A stretch of DNA of 64,000 bases from a bacterium (GTDB lineage: Bacteria; Zhuqueibacterota; Zhuqueibacteria; Residuimicrobiales; Residuimicrobiaceae). Below are positions 8,999 to 18,362 of the stretch, one piece after another. The translations under genes were made by a program, and so were the position numbers. The notes below the pieces were generated by a model. The model did no database searches. It was not told where the DNA came from and saw only the letters and a list, made by a program, of their open reading frames with translations. The DNA lies in NCBI GenBank assembly GCA_029565685.1, contig JAKQNR010000032.1, positions 124,001-188,000 on the forward strand. The letters are read 5' to 3'. Position 1 is the first letter of the stretch; the number at the start of each line of letters is the position of its first letter.

Positions 8999-9047
8999 AT
9001 CTGAAATTGATTCATTTCATGAAAGTGTTCAAGCAGAAGGAGCATCT

Positions 9048-10688
9048 ATGAGTCAACCTGTTCGAACGAGCGCGATCGCCTACGAATATCCGCTGCTGAT
9101 CAAGCAGCTTTTTCTCGCGCCGGTCATTGAACAGCCGGACCAGGAGATTGTCTATCGCGACAGGCAGCGGTTCACCTACCGGCAGTTCCAAGACCGGGTG
9201 CGACGCCTGGCCTCCGGCCTGAAATCCCTGGGCATCAAACCCGGCGACACCGTGGCGATGATGGAATGGGACAGTCATCGCTATCTGGAATCCTATTATG
9301 CTGTTCCCATGATCGGCGCGGTGCTGCACACCATCAATGTGCGGCTGAGCCTGGAGCAGCTGATCTACACCATTGATCATGCTGAGGATGACATCATCCT
9401 AGTAAATGCCGAATTTTTACCGGTGTTGGAGCAGATCAAAGGCAGGATCGATAACGTCAAACAATTTATTCTGATCAACGACACAGAAACCACTCCGGCC
9501 TGCTCCATTCCGTTTGCGGATGAATATGAGCATCTGCTGGCAAATTCTGAACCCCTGGAGGAGTTTCCGGATTTTGATGAAAATACTCGGGCTACCACTT
9601 TTTACACCACAGGCACCACCGGGTTGCCGAAGGGGGTCTTTTTCAGCCACCGTCAGCTGGTTTTGCATACCCTGGCCACCACGGCCTCTTTAAGTTCGAC
9701 CGCCTCCACCTGCCGGTTTCATCGCGAAGATGTTTATATGCCGCTCACGCCCATGTTCCATGTACACGCGTGGGGCCTGCCCTATATCGCCACGCTGCTG
9801 GGCGTTAAACAGGTTTATCCCGGCCGATACGCGCCGGACATGCTGCTTAGACTGCTGGCAGAGGAAAAGGTCACCTTCAGCCATTGTGTGCCGACCATTC
9901 TGAACATGCTGCTCAAGGATCCAGCGGCCAAGGGCGTGGATTTAAGCAGATGGAAGGTGGTTATCGGCGGCGCAGCGCTGCAGAAATCCCTGGCCTTGGC
10001 CGCATTGCAACGAGGCATCGATGTGTTCGCCGGATACGGACTGTCGGAAACCTGTCCGGTGCTGAGTTTGGCCCAGATCACTTCCGCTCAAGCGCAATTG
10101 GATTTGGAGATTCAGGCGGAACTGCGTTGTCGCACCGGCTCTCCCGCCGCCTTGGTTCGCCTGCAGGTGGTCAATGAAAAGGGCGAACCAGTCGCCAAAG
10201 ACGACAAGACCTGCGGTGAGATCGTCGTGCGCACGCCCTGGCTGACGCCAGGATATTTGAAGGACAGTAAAAGTTCCGAGAAGCTCTGGGCAAACGGATG
10301 GCTGCATACGCAAGATGTGGCTTCGTGGAATGCCATCGGTTCCATCCGCATCACCGACCGCATCAAGGATGTCATCAAAGTCGGCGGCGAGTGGCTTTCC
10401 TCTCTGGAACTGGAGGACATTCTTTGCGCCCATCCGGCCGTGACTGAGGCAGCGGTTATCGGCCAGGCCGATGCGAATTGGGGAGAAATTCCTTTGGCGC
10501 TGATCGTGCTCAAGCCTGAGGCGCAAGCTACGGACCGGGAGCTGGCTCTGCACGTCAAAAAGTATGTGGATCAGGGGATTTTGGTGCGCGAGGCGCTGCT
10601 GATTAAAAGCAAAGCCGTGCCTGCGCTGGATAAAACCAGTGTCGGCAAAGTCGACAAAGTGGCGTTGCGAAAAAAATATCTGAGCTAA
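9048..10688 (+). CDS. AMP-forming fatty acyl-CoA synthetase
   Basis: Activates a medium- or long-chain fatty acid to its acyl-CoA through an acyl-adenylate (ANL superfamily). The 546 residues show the P-loop-like TFYTTGTTGLPKGV (about 186-199), the PMFHVHAWG block, YGLSETCP (the A5 motif), the hinge-region ITDRIKDVIKVGGEW and the catalytic C-terminal Lys in SVGKVDK. The overall pattern resembles AlkK-type synthetases. The ATG at 9048 has an AAGGAG site six bases upstream and follows a promoter; an in-frame GTG at 8958 would add 30 residues with no ribosome site. It is monocistronic and converges on selA with a 10-bp gap and no visible terminator. Confidence 0.92.
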   Translation: MSQPVRTSAIAYEYPLLIKQLFLAPVIEQPDQEIVYRDRQRFTYRQFQDRVRRLASGLKSLGIKPGDTVAMMEWDSHRYLESYYAVPMIGAVLHTINVRLSLEQLIYTIDHAEDDIILVNAEFLPVLEQIKGRIDNVKQFILINDTETTPACSIPFADEYEHLLANSEPLEEFPDFDENTRATTFYTTGTTGLPKGVFFSHRQLVLHTLATTASLSSTASTCRFHREDVYMPLTPMFHVHAWGLPYIATLLGVKQVYPGRYAPDMLLRLLAEEKVTFSHCVPTILNMLLKDPAAKGVDLSRWKVVIGGAALQKSLALAALQRGIDVFAGYGLSETCPVLSLAQITSAQAQLDLEIQAELRCRTGSPAALVRLQVVNEKGEPVAKDDKTCGEIVVRTPWLTPGYLKDSKSSEKLWANGWLHTQDVASWNAIGSIRITDRIKDVIKVGGEWLSSLELEDILCAHPAVTEAAVIGQADANWGEIPLALIVLKPEAQATDRELALHVKKYVDQGILVREALLIKSKAVPALDKTSVGKVDKVALRKKYLS

Positions 10689-10698
10689 AAACAGCGGT

Positions 10699-12117
10699 TC
10701 ATTGCCGGGCAACACTGTCGGCCAGCTGGTTTAAAACAACCGCTATTCTCTGCCCCTCTTCATCGCTGACCGTGCGCATATCGAGAAACACCCGATCATC
10801 CTGAACATAGCCGACGATCGCCGGCGAAGACTCGCGCAACAGCTGCGCCAGTCTGCCGGCCTTGCGCGCTGGAGGGGTTAATACGACAGCCCAACTGGGG
10901 ATTTTTTCCAGAGGAAGCGCGCCGCTGCCGATCTGTGCGAAGGTCTCCTTCAAATCCATGGACCATCGCCTTCGTGCAGCTGCAGCCAGAGCGTTGAGCA
11001 GCGTCTGCGCCCGTTTTTGCACCTGCTCCGCGGATTCGCTGATCATATGCAGAGTGCGGTTCTCTTCAGTCAATGTGTCCGGAGTGAAATAGAGACGTAG
11101 AGTGGCTTCCATGGCGGCAAAGACCAGTTTGTCGCAGCGAACGGCGCGCATCATCGGGTCTTGATGAATTTGTTCGATGTAGGCGCGTTTGCCCACGAGC
11201 AGCCCTGCCTGAGGCCCGCCCAGAACCTTATCGCCGCTGAAAGTGACCACGTCTGCTCCTGCAGCCAGGCTGTCCTGGACCAGGGGCTCATAGGGCAGAT
11301 GGTAACGCCGTAGATCGAGCAGCACCCCTCCGCCAAGGTCGTGGATGAGCGGAATGCCCTGGTCGTGCGCCATCGATGCCAGCTCCGCCAGTCCAGCCTC
11401 CTCCGTGAATCCCAGCACCCGATAATTCGAGGTATGGGCGACAAAGAGCGCGCCGGTGTTTTTCGTGATCGCCTGCTGGTAATCTTTCAAGCGGGTTTTA
11501 TTGGTCGTGCCCACCTCTTTCATGATCGCGCCGCTTTTTTTCATTACATCCGGCAACCTGAACGACCCGCCGATCTCGATCAATTGGCCTCGGGACACGA
11601 TCACCTCTTTGCCGAAACAGAGTGCATTCAGTGCGAGCAGCACCGCCGCTGCGTTGTTATTGACCATGACCGCGGCTTCTGCGCCGGTGAGCCGGCATAA
11701 AAGCCCGGAGATGGCGTCGTTTCTTTCTCCCCGTTCTCCGCTGGATAAATCCAACTCCAAATTGCAATAGCCGGCCATGATTCGCGTCACGTTGTCGCGC
11801 GCCGCCCGGGCATAGGGCGCACGGCCCAGGCCGGTGTGCAGGATGACGCCTGTTGCATTGATGACCGGTTTGAGATTCGGTTGTGCAAAGCGGTCTATTG
11901 CTTCCGCCGTTTTCTCAAGGACCCACTCGATGATCGCCTGTCGCGAGGCAAGTGCAGGTGATCGGCCGGTCGATAGCCGGGCACGATAGGTCTGCAACGC
12001 CTCTTGAAGCATCTCTTTGATCAAGGGCTGCGAAAAACGTCGAATCCACGCCTTGCTTTGAGGCTGCATCAGCAACTGATCGACAGAGGGGAGCAGAGCT
12101 AACGATTTGTCTTTCAT
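10699..12117 (-). CDS. selA: L-seryl-tRNA(Sec) selenium transferase
   Basis: A PLP enzyme that converts seryl-tRNA(Sec) to selenocysteinyl-tRNA(Sec) using selenophosphate. The 472 residues match the bacterial SelA length. INATGVILHTGLGRAP and NNNAAAVLLAL are present. The PLP-binding Lys is at about residue 297 in FSGDKVLGGPQAG, close to the position known in E. coli SelA. The start is chosen at ATG 12115-12117, which overlaps the stop of the upstream MFS gene (ATGA); an in-frame start 10 codons earlier is less likely. No selB, selD, tRNA(Sec) or selenoprotein gene is in the window, so its partners must lie elsewhere. Confidence 0.95.
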   Translation of the reverse strand: MKDKSLALLPSVDQLLMQPQSKAWIRRFSQPLIKEMLQEALQTYRARLSTGRSPALASRQAIIEWVLEKTAEAIDRFAQPNLKPVINATGVILHTGLGRAPYARAARDNVTRIMAGYCNLELDLSSGERGERNDAISGLLCRLTGAEAAVMVNNNAAAVLLALNALCFGKEVIVSRGQLIEIGGSFRLPDVMKKSGAIMKEVGTTNKTRLKDYQQAITKNTGALFVAHTSNYRVLGFTEEAGLAELASMAHDQGIPLIHDLGGGVLLDLRRYHLPYEPLVQDSLAAGADVVTFSGDKVLGGPQAGLLVGKRAYIEQIHQDPMMRAVRCDKLVFAAMEATLRLYFTPDTLTEENRTLHMISESAEQVQKRAQTLLNALAAAARRRWSMDLKETFAQIGSGALPLEKIPSWAVVLTPPARKAGRLAQLLRESSPAIVGYVQDDRVFLDMRTVSDEEGQRIAVVLNQLADSVARQ

Positions 12118-13298
12118 ACTCTTCTTCTCTTTTGATTCGGCAGCCATACCGCTAAAAGAAAGGCTAACGGCAGGATAATGATCATTCCCTGCAGCGCAGG
12201 TCCAAGGCCGATTTTTTCCGCAATCGCGCCAAAGGGCGTCAGCAACAGACCAGCCATACCCCAGGCAAATCCCATGGTCAGGGAAGAGACCGCTCCGGAT
12301 CGATGGGGGAACAGCTCCTGCGCCATGATGATCGTGACCGGCACAGAGGAAAAAAGGATCGCACCGGCAAGTCCGAGGTAGATCAGGGCCGGGACACCAT
12401 GGGCATGCAAAAAAAGCCAGAACAGTGGAATCGAGCCCAGCAGAGAAAAAAGGATGATGCTCTTGCGTCCGAACCGATCAGAGATCGGTCCGCCCAACAA
12501 TGTACCGGCGGACCCGCTGATCTCAAAGATGGTGTTGGCTGCGCCTGCCAACATGACCGAATACTGCTTCTGGTGCAGGAAAAGGGGATTGAAGGCCAAG
12601 AAACTGTCGATCACAAACGCGCGTAAAAAAACGATGAACCAGATCACGATCAACAGGCCTTTCCCCCTGTTGCGGCTGGGGCTATGCGGCGATGAGCCGG
12701 CATTTGCAGCGGCCGGCAGAGCGGCGGGCAGAAACCTCCAGAGCGTAAAAGCGACCGCCGCTCCCCAGAAAGCCGTGATCCACGAGTAGTGCAATCCGAA
12801 CAGCGTGACGACAGATAGGATAAAGATCGGTCCCATGGCGTGGCCGGCGCTGCCCGCTGTGACAAAGACGGACATAGCCAGGCCTTTGCGGACGCTGCTG
12901 TAACGACTGGTGAGGCTTGCTGCCTGGGGATGAAAAGCGGCTGTACCCAGGCCGCCTAATACGATCAGACACGCCAGTTGTGTCCATGAACGCGCCAGGC
13001 CTACGGAACTGAGCAAAAGGGCGGTGAGCAATGGACCGATCACCACCAGCAATGGCCGGCGCAGACGATCACTGAGCATGCCGAAGACCGGTTGCATCAG
13101 CGATGAGGCTATGGCCTGAATCGATACCAGCACACCGGCAAGAGTAAGAGAAAACCCGATTTTTTCCACCAGCAGCGGCAACAGCGGCGCCAGATAGCCC
13201 GTATAGGTGTCATTGGTAAAATGACCAAGGGAGAGCAAGCCGATGGCGCTTAGGGCGTTAGCCGGACGGGAGTCGGTCTCCAGACGCTGTTCGTTCAC
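12114..13298 (-). CDS. MFS transporter, fosmidomycin-resistance (Fsr) type
   Basis: A 12-helix major facilitator of 394 residues in the inner membrane. The first helix carries the GHFTNDTYTGYLAPLLP pattern typical of Fsr-family proteins. The MFS motif-A region DRLRRPLL follows helix 2 and its repeat DRFGRKSI follows helix 8. Family members export fosmidomycin or related compounds, but the physiological substrate is unknown here. It starts at GTG 13296-13298, overlapping the stop of the upstream membrane-protein gene. It ends overlapping the selA start, so the three genes are probably translationally coupled. Confidence 0.88.
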   Translation of the reverse strand: MNEQRLETDSRPANALSAIGLLSLGHFTNDTYTGYLAPLLPLLVEKIGFSLTLAGVLVSIQAIASSLMQPVFGMLSDRLRRPLLVVIGPLLTALLLSSVGLARSWTQLACLIVLGGLGTAAFHPQAASLTSRYSSVRKGLAMSVFVTAGSAGHAMGPIFILSVVTLFGLHYSWITAFWGAAVAFTLWRFLPAALPAAANAGSSPHSPSRNRGKGLLIVIWFIVFLRAFVIDSFLAFNPLFLHQKQYSVMLAGAANTIFEISGSAGTLLGGPISDRFGRKSIILFSLLGSIPLFWLFLHAHGVPALIYLGLAGAILFSSVPVTIIMAQELFPHRSGAVSSLTMGFAWGMAGLLLTPFGAIAEKIGLGPALQGMIIILPLAFLLAVWLPNQKRRRV

Positions 13299-13789
13299 CG
13301 GTCGCGTCTACTCCAGTTGCGAAAAACCAGTAAAAGACCGGTGAGCAACAACAGGGACGGCACCAACCATTCGCTTTGCAGGATATGCAGATAAGTGAGA
13401 AACGCCAGCAGGGCTCCGGCTGTCAGCAGCAGGGCCGGGTACAAAGCCAGTCCGGAATAGGGGCGGCGCGTCTTTTCCATCCAGATCGCCCAGAAGGAAA
13501 GAGCTGCGCCTAGTAGAAAAATAACGTTTGCCAGCCCTGTGGGCAGTAACGCGGCGAAAGAGAGCAGCCAGGTTGCACCGATGGTGAACGACAGTCCGGC
13601 GGGCAGAATCACCCACCAGTCGTTTTCGCGCTGCAGGTATGAACGGCCGAAAAAGAGCGCAACAGCGAAAAAAAGCAGCGCACCGGCCAGCAGCAGCATT
13701 CGGCCGATGTGAAGGTTACGGACAAGCAGGCTGAGGCCCATCAGCAGCACGATCAATCCGATGATTCTGGAGCGTAAACTGGAAGACAT
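13295..13789 (-). CDS. Small multi-pass membrane protein, function unknown
   Basis: 164 residues with five or six hydrophobic segments and short basic loops. The alternation of short helix pairs resembles the LiaF-like/DUF5668 membrane module, but the match is only by composition and spacing, and no catalytic motif is visible. It is first in the overlapping cluster with the Fsr-type MFS and selA: its TGA (13295-13297) overlaps the GTG of the next gene. It lies 93 bp downstream of the acyltransferase-like gene on the same strand. That gap holds a small hairpin (about 13850-13871). Confidence 0.6.
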   Translation of the reverse strand: MSSSLRSRIIGLIVLLMGLSLLVRNLHIGRMLLLAGALLFFAVALFFGRSYLQRENDWWVILPAGLSFTIGATWLLSFAALLPTGLANVIFLLGAALSFWAIWMEKTRRPYSGLALYPALLLTAGALLAFLTYLHILQSEWLVPSLLLLTGLLLVFRNWSRRDR

Positions 13790-13882
13790 AAGCGCTCATG
13801 CATTAGGACAAAAGGTTACCATGTGTTCTGATTGACCACCCGGCCTGCCAGGCTTTGGACAGCCTGACAGCGGATCGATTCG

Positions 13883-14980
13883 TTACGCCTTAAGAAAGAT
13901 TTTCTGTTTATAAAGGAAATAAAGGAAAAGCCATTTGACGAGCAGCGTTGCAGCGATGTAAAAAGCCGGGCGGAAATCGCCCAATGAATCGATGAAACCG
14001 TGCACGAAAATATCGGTAATGGTGCTAAAGCGGAACAGGGCTTGTACCAGATAGATGGTAATGGCGTTCAGACCGATGACGATAAAGGGGAAGGCCCATT
14101 GCTGCTGTTTTTTCACATCCATGATATAATAGAACAGGCAGAGCAGCAATAGACTCAAGCCGCCGCTGAACAGGACGTAGGAGCTGGTCCAGATTAGTTT
14201 GTTGATGGGAAACACCGAATTCCAGACCAGGGCAAGGCCCAGGGCCAGCAAACCGGCTAAAAGCATTCCCTTGGTTTTATTTTGCGGTGTTTGGCCGCTG
14301 GCCAGCCACCGGCCGGTCAGCGCCCCAAGCAGGCAGGTGGCGATGGCAGGAAAAGTGCTCAGCAATCCTTCATTGTCGCCGAAAACAAAGCAGCAAAAGC
14401 TGCCCGGGAGTAAAAGGCGGTCGATGTAGGATGCGAGATTTGCCTCTGGAGATAGGATGCCGGCTCCATAACCGGGCACTGGGATCAGCATCATGGCAGC
14501 CCAGTAGAGCAGCAGCAACGAGGCAAAAAGCACAGACTGAAATTTCCAACCACTGTGCATCACGATCAAAGAGACAGCGCCATAGCACAGGCCGATCCGC
14601 TGCAGGACGCCGGCCCAGCGCTGGGTGGAAAAATTCAGATCCAACAAACCATTCACCAGAAAACCGAAAAAGATCAGCTTGACGGTTCGCACCAGGATGT
14701 GACGATGAATCGTTTTCACGGTGGAACTTTGCAGGCGTTTTGCCAGAGCAAACGGTATGCTGGCGCCGACAATAAACAGAAACAGGGGAAAGATCAGATC
14801 GTAAAAGGTAAAGCCATTCCATTCAGAGTGGCTGAACTGCTCCGCCGCTTTGAGCGCCCAAGGTGTTCCTGCCAGTTTGAGCAGCGCGCTGCAAAGGGCC
14901 GCTCCTCCCATGATCCAAAACATGTCAAAGCCGCGCAGGGCATCGATGGAGCGTACGCGTTCATTTTCTGATGATTTCAT
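13883..14980 (-). CDS. NagX/HGSNAT-like membrane acyltransferase (DUF5009 family)
   Basis: A polytopic membrane protein of 365 residues related to heparan-alpha-glucosaminide N-acetyltransferase and bacterial NagX/YeiB-like proteins. The family start RSIDALRGFDMFWI lies at residues 10-23 and is followed by FYDLIFPLFLFIVG. About ten transmembrane helices are spread over the length. Family members are thought to transfer acyl groups to amino sugars at the membrane, but the substrate is not determined here. The ATG at 14978-14980 follows a TGGAG site and a well-formed promoter (15008-15036). Its divergent neighbour is an MFS transporter (15317), compatible with a sugar-related role, which is inference. 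Confidence 0.82.
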   Translation of the reverse strand: MKSSENERVRSIDALRGFDMFWIMGGAALCSALLKLAGTPWALKAAEQFSHSEWNGFTFYDLIFPLFLFIVGASIPFALAKRLQSSTVKTIHRHILVRTVKLIFFGFLVNGLLDLNFSTQRWAGVLQRIGLCYGAVSLIVMHSGWKFQSVLFASLLLLYWAAMMLIPVPGYGAGILSPEANLASYIDRLLLPGSFCCFVFGDNEGLLSTFPAIATCLLGALTGRWLASGQTPQNKTKGMLLAGLLALGLALVWNSVFPINKLIWTSSYVLFSGGLSLLLLCLFYYIMDVKKQQQWAFPFIVIGLNAITIYLVQALFRFSTITDIFVHGFIDSLGDFRPAFYIAATLLVKWLFLYFLYKQKIFLKA

Positions 14981-15007
14981 GATCTCCAGTCCCTTTTAGT
15001 ACAGGAT

Positions 15008-15036
15008 AATATAACACCTGCAAGGCCGCCATGCAA
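15008..15036 (-). promoter_or_regulatory. Promoter for the NagX-like gene
   Basis: Minus strand TTGCAT (15031-15036), 17-bp spacer, TATATT (15008-15013). The predicted start near 15001 leaves a 20-nt leader before the ATG at 14980. Confidence 0.55.
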
Positions 15037-15226
15037 TGAAAATCATCGGTATATGGACGAGAATCGGCTTAGGGCATGAGCATATCACTAAACTCGACTG
15101 CTCGCCTGCCGTTGAATAGATTTTTTTTTCGGCGTGAACCCAATCGGAATGCAAACGCCTGCTGTGGTCATGACAGTGATTTTCTCACCTGGACAGCTGA
15201 AATAGGATAGGCAAGCGATAAAAAGC

Positions 15227-15254
15227 TTGACATTCATGCAAAGAATTCTAATTT
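15227..15254 (+). promoter_or_regulatory. Promoter for the MFS transporter gene
   Basis: Perfect TTGACA (15227-15232), 16-bp spacer, TAATTTAG (15249-15256). The -10 matches the Bacteroidetes-like TAnnTTTG box at seven of eight positions. The start codon at 15317 is about 55 nt downstream of the predicted start. The 14981-15316 gap otherwise holds only the two divergent promoters. Confidence 0.5.
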
Positions 15255-15316
15255 AGTGTGTTAACACCGCAAAGTAGGGCTGCGCCGTTAAACCAGGACC
15301 CCATTCAGGAGGAGCA

Positions 15317-16822
15317 ATGAGCCACGATAAACAGCAAACAACGCCCCAGTTTCTGTTCTGGGCGTGTTTTATCGCACTGGTAGCCACTTCGTTCGGATTT
15401 ATCATTCGCGCCAATTTAATCGACACCTGGGCCCACCAGTTCAATTTAAGCGAAACCCAAAAAGGTGAAATATTGGGCGTAGGATTGTGGCCGTTCGCTA
15501 TCAGCAGTGTCTTGTTCAGCCTGGTGATCGATAAAATCGGTTACGGTCGTTCTATGATCTTTGCTTTTTTCTGCCACGCCTCCTCCGCTTTTATCACTAT
15601 TTTTGCCAAGGATTACTGGGCCTTGTACACCGGTCAGTTCATCGTGGCTCTGGGCAACGGCGTGGTCGAGGCGGTGATCAATCCGGTGGTGGCGACAATT
15701 TTTTCCAAAGAAAAGACCAAATGGCTGAACATTCTGCATGCCGGTTGGCCGGGTGGTATGGTTCTCGGCGGCATCATGATGCTGATCATGGGGCCCTCCG
15801 TGGATTGGCGCTTCAAGGTGGCTCTGCTGCTGATCCCCACTCTGATCTACGGCCTCATGTTGCTGCGCTGCAAGTTCCCGGTTCATGAGCGGGTTAAAGC
15901 AGGGGTTTCCTACAAGGCCATGCTGCAGGAAGCCGGTATTCTGGGCGCTGCCATTATCATCCTGATGATGACGCGGGAAGTGGGCCGCGTATTCGACTGG
16001 TCCACCACGGTCCAAGCCGTCATCGTGTTGGTCCTGGTCGTCGTTTACGGATCCTATGTGCGCTCGTTGGGCAGGCCCATGTTTATCTTTTTGATGCTGA
16101 TAATGATTCCACTGGCCATCGTGGAATTGGGCACAGACAGCTGGATCACCGATCTGGTAAATCCGGTGATGAGCAAAATCGGCATTCCACCGCTCTGGGT
16201 GTTGATCTACACCGCTTTTATCATGATGCTCATGCGCTTTAACGCCGGCCCTATTGTGCATCGTTTCAAACCTTTGGGAACATTGGCTATCTGTTCAGCG
16301 ATGGCTATTCTCGGACTCTTGTTTTTGTCCAAGGCAGCCGGGATCATGATCTTTGTCGCCGCCACTTTTTACGCCCTGGGTAAATCCTTTTTCTGGCCGA
16401 CTATGTTGGGAGTGGTTTCTGAGCGTATTCCCAAGGGCGGTGCGCTCACCATCAACACCATCGCCGGAGTAGGCAATTTGGCTGTGGGCGTGATCGGCGC
16501 CGCATTTCTCGGCAACATTCAGGACAAACATATCGATCAGCAGCTGGCCGGCCGTTATCCGGATCTGCATCCACGGATAGTGGCTGTGGAAAAATCCAGC
16601 GTATTCGGCGCCTACCGGCCTCTGGATCAGGATAAAGTGGCCATGCTGGCGGAAGCGGATAAAGGCCGCATTAAGGAGATCACCGCAGAGGCGAAAAAGA
16701 GCGCCCTGGCCACGGTGGCCATTTTCCCCACCATCATGCTTATTTGCTATCTTATTCTTCTGCTTTATTTTAAGGCCCATGGGGGCTATAGCGTCATAGA
16801 ATTGAAGGAATTGAGATCCTGA
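15317..16822 (+). CDS. MFS transporter, FucP-like/sugar-porter style
   Basis: A 501-residue inner-membrane transporter with about 12 helices and a longer soluble insertion near the C-terminus (about 405-465) before the last helix. The N-terminal half has FGFIIRANLIDTWAHQFNLSETQKGEILG, a pattern in which a periplasmic loop follows helix 1, then SLVIDKIGYGRSM as the MFS motif A. The substrate is not recognisable. ATG at 15317 has a perfect GGAGGAG site. It is monocistronic, flanked by a promoter and a GC-rich hairpin (16831-16862). Divergence from the NagX-like gene suggests a joint carbohydrate function, which is inference. Confidence 0.85.
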   Translation: MSHDKQQTTPQFLFWACFIALVATSFGFIIRANLIDTWAHQFNLSETQKGEILGVGLWPFAISSVLFSLVIDKIGYGRSMIFAFFCHASSAFITIFAKDYWALYTGQFIVALGNGVVEAVINPVVATIFSKEKTKWLNILHAGWPGGMVLGGIMMLIMGPSVDWRFKVALLLIPTLIYGLMLLRCKFPVHERVKAGVSYKAMLQEAGILGAAIIILMMTREVGRVFDWSTTVQAVIVLVLVVVYGSYVRSLGRPMFIFLMLIMIPLAIVELGTDSWITDLVNPVMSKIGIPPLWVLIYTAFIMMLMRFNAGPIVHRFKPLGTLAICSAMAILGLLFLSKAAGIMIFVAATFYALGKSFFWPTMLGVVSERIPKGGALTINTIAGVGNLAVGVIGAAFLGNIQDKHIDQQLAGRYPDLHPRIVAVEKSSVFGAYRPLDQDKVAMLAEADKGRIKEITAEAKKSALATVAIFPTIMLICYLILLLYFKAHGGYSVIELKELRS

Positions 16823-16830
16823 TCACATAC

Positions 16831-16862
16831 CGCCTGCAGCCCGCGTTCGCGGGTTGCAGGCG
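16831..16862 (+). terminator. Hairpin after the MFS gene
   Basis: A 14-bp stem (one G-U pair) with a 4-nt loop starts 9 bp past the stop codon. There is no U-tract, so it may act as an mRNA 3' stabiliser or a Rho-assisted terminator rather than a classical intrinsic one. Confidence 0.5.
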
Positions 16863-17230
16863 CTTGATCCAAGCATGCGCCTGTTAATTTATTGAACAGA
16901 ATCGATATTCAATAGACTGGGCTGGTTTCACGAATTTTTGCGAATATTCGTAATTATTACAATTTTTACTTGCTTTTTAAATTATGATCATGTATATTCA
17001 AACAGTATGCATAGCATGATACTGCAATCTTTTGCGTAGTTTTTTCGCACACCCGGTTTGCATCTTTGTTCCCGCCTGTTGCAGTAGCTTTTCGCACCCT
17101 TCGTTTGCATCATTGCCATTCACAGCTGACATATTCATTGCACCACAAATCCCTTTGTGAAATCGGGACAGCTGCTTTACAACAGACAGCGGTTGGATTC
17201 GCTATTTTTAGGGAAGCGGTAGGGGACGAC
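16863..17230. other. Intergenic stretch before the histidine kinase gene
   Basis: AT-rich in its first half, with a perfect 10-bp palindrome CGAATATTCG (16941-16950) upstream of the promoter at 16970-16998. An open frame from a TTG at 17066 runs in phase into the kinase gene, but it lacks a ribosome site and its sequence is not protein-like. The palindrome could be a regulator site; nothing else is seen. Confidence 0.4.
16970..16998 (+). promoter_or_regulatory. Promoter for the two-component genes
   Basis: TTGCTT (16970-16975), 17-bp spacer, TATATT (16993-16998). The start would be near 17005, about 225 nt before the chosen kinase start at 17231. Confidence 0.4.
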
Positions 17231-18355
17231 GTGTATTCATTGGATTTTAAGGTGCCTCAGTCTGTAACCGTACATAAAGCAAAAAAGATCTCTGAAGCGA
17301 CTTATCGGACTCTATTCGATCATTCCGGTACCGCGGCGGCCGTGGTACGTAAGGACGGCCGCCTGCTTATGGTCAATCGCAAGTTCGAGGAGCTCAGCGG
17401 ACTGTCTCGGTATGAGATAGAAAGCCGCAAAACAGTCTATGATTTCTTTCGTGAGGATCATGATCGGATCAACCTGTTTTTACAGAAACGAAGAAAACCG
17501 ACTGGCCCCGGCATCAAATCACGCGAAAGTCGGTTCTTCGGTTTGCACGATAAGGTACGCAATGTCTATGTGACCACCAGCGATATTCCGCGTTCAACTA
17601 ATTTTCTCATGACTCTGGCGGACGTCACCGAGCTCAGAGAGCTGCAGTCTCGTCTGGCGCGTTCGGAACAAATGGCTGCCATCGGCGAACTTGCGGCGTC
17701 CATTGCCCATGAAATCCGCAATCCTTTGGGCGCCATCAACACCTCGGTGGAGGTGTTGAGCAACAGTCTGAATCTGGATGGAGAGGACCGGGATCTGATG
17801 CAGATCATTCAGGAAGAGACCCGGCGTCTGGACCGCATCGTCAAAGATTTTCTTCAGTTTGCGCGCCTCGACCGGATTCAGTCGAGCAGAGTGGATCTCA
17901 ATCAGATCATCCGCGACACGCTGTTCCTGTTCAAGGGGACGTTCAACAGCCGGATCAAAGTAAAAACTCAGTTGGACGCCGCCTTGCCCCTTTACACGGG
18001 AGACGGCGATCAGCTGCGCCAGGTGTTGATCAACCTCATTGTTAACAGCATGGAGGCCATGACGGACGGCGGCAGTTTGCTGATCCGCACCAAACGCTTG
18101 GTTGCGGCCGAGGGCCGGACCTTTCTCCAGCTGATGGTGCAGGACAGCGGGCAGGGCATCGAAGCCGCACAGCTGAAAAATATTTTCAAGCCGTTCTATT
18201 CCACCAAGGAAAAAGGGGTGGGCATGGGGCTGGCCATCTGTCAGCGAATCATTCAAAATCATGGGGGCGAAATCGACGTCTCCAGTCGATTGGGAAACGG
18301 CGCCACTTTTATCATTAGTTTGCCCGTCGTTGATTCAACGCCGGAGAAGGAGTAA
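17231..18355 (+). CDS. PAS-domain sensor histidine kinase (NtrB/PilS-like)
   Basis: The sensor half of a two-component system. The 374 residues contain a PAS domain (about 20-120), a HisKA dimerisation domain with the phospho-acceptor His160 in SIAHEIRNPLGA, and an HATPase_c domain. The N box is NLIVNSMEAM, the G1 box is VQDSGQG, and the G2 region is KGVGMGLAIC. There are no transmembrane segments, so sensing is cytoplasmic. GTG 17231 is chosen because AGGGGA precedes it; an in-frame TTG at 17066 adds a low-complexity stretch. It lies 7 bp upstream of an NtrC-type regulator and 2.5 kb upstream of the pilus locus, so a PilS-like role is plausible but unproven. Confidence 0.85.
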   Translation: MYSLDFKVPQSVTVHKAKKISEATYRTLFDHSGTAAAVVRKDGRLLMVNRKFEELSGLSRYEIESRKTVYDFFREDHDRINLFLQKRRKPTGPGIKSRESRFFGLHDKVRNVYVTTSDIPRSTNFLMTLADVTELRELQSRLARSEQMAAIGELAASIAHEIRNPLGAINTSVEVLSNSLNLDGEDRDLMQIIQEETRRLDRIVKDFLQFARLDRIQSSRVDLNQIIRDTLFLFKGTFNSRIKVKTQLDAALPLYTGDGDQLRQVLINLIVNSMEAMTDGGSLLIRTKRLVAAEGRTFLQLMVQDSGQGIEAAQLKNIFKPFYSTKEKGVGMGLAICQRIIQNHGGEIDVSSRLGNGATFIISLPVVDSTPEKE

Positions 18356-18362
18356 CTGCGTC

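Noticed and set aside
8958..9047. GTG start giving a 30-residue N-terminal extension of the acyl-CoA synthetase
   Set aside because: It lies upstream of the promoter at 8971-8998, lacks a ribosome site, and the ATG at 9048 has AAGGAG and matches family start.
10699..12117. Selenoprotein with an in-frame TGA near selA
   Set aside because: All neighbouring genes end at normal stops with full-length domains; no gene resumes in frame after a TGA.
17066..17230. TTG start 55 codons upstream of the chosen histidine kinase start
   Set aside because: No ribosome site, and the extra residues are His/Leu/Cys-rich without structure; GTG 17231 follows AGGGGA.
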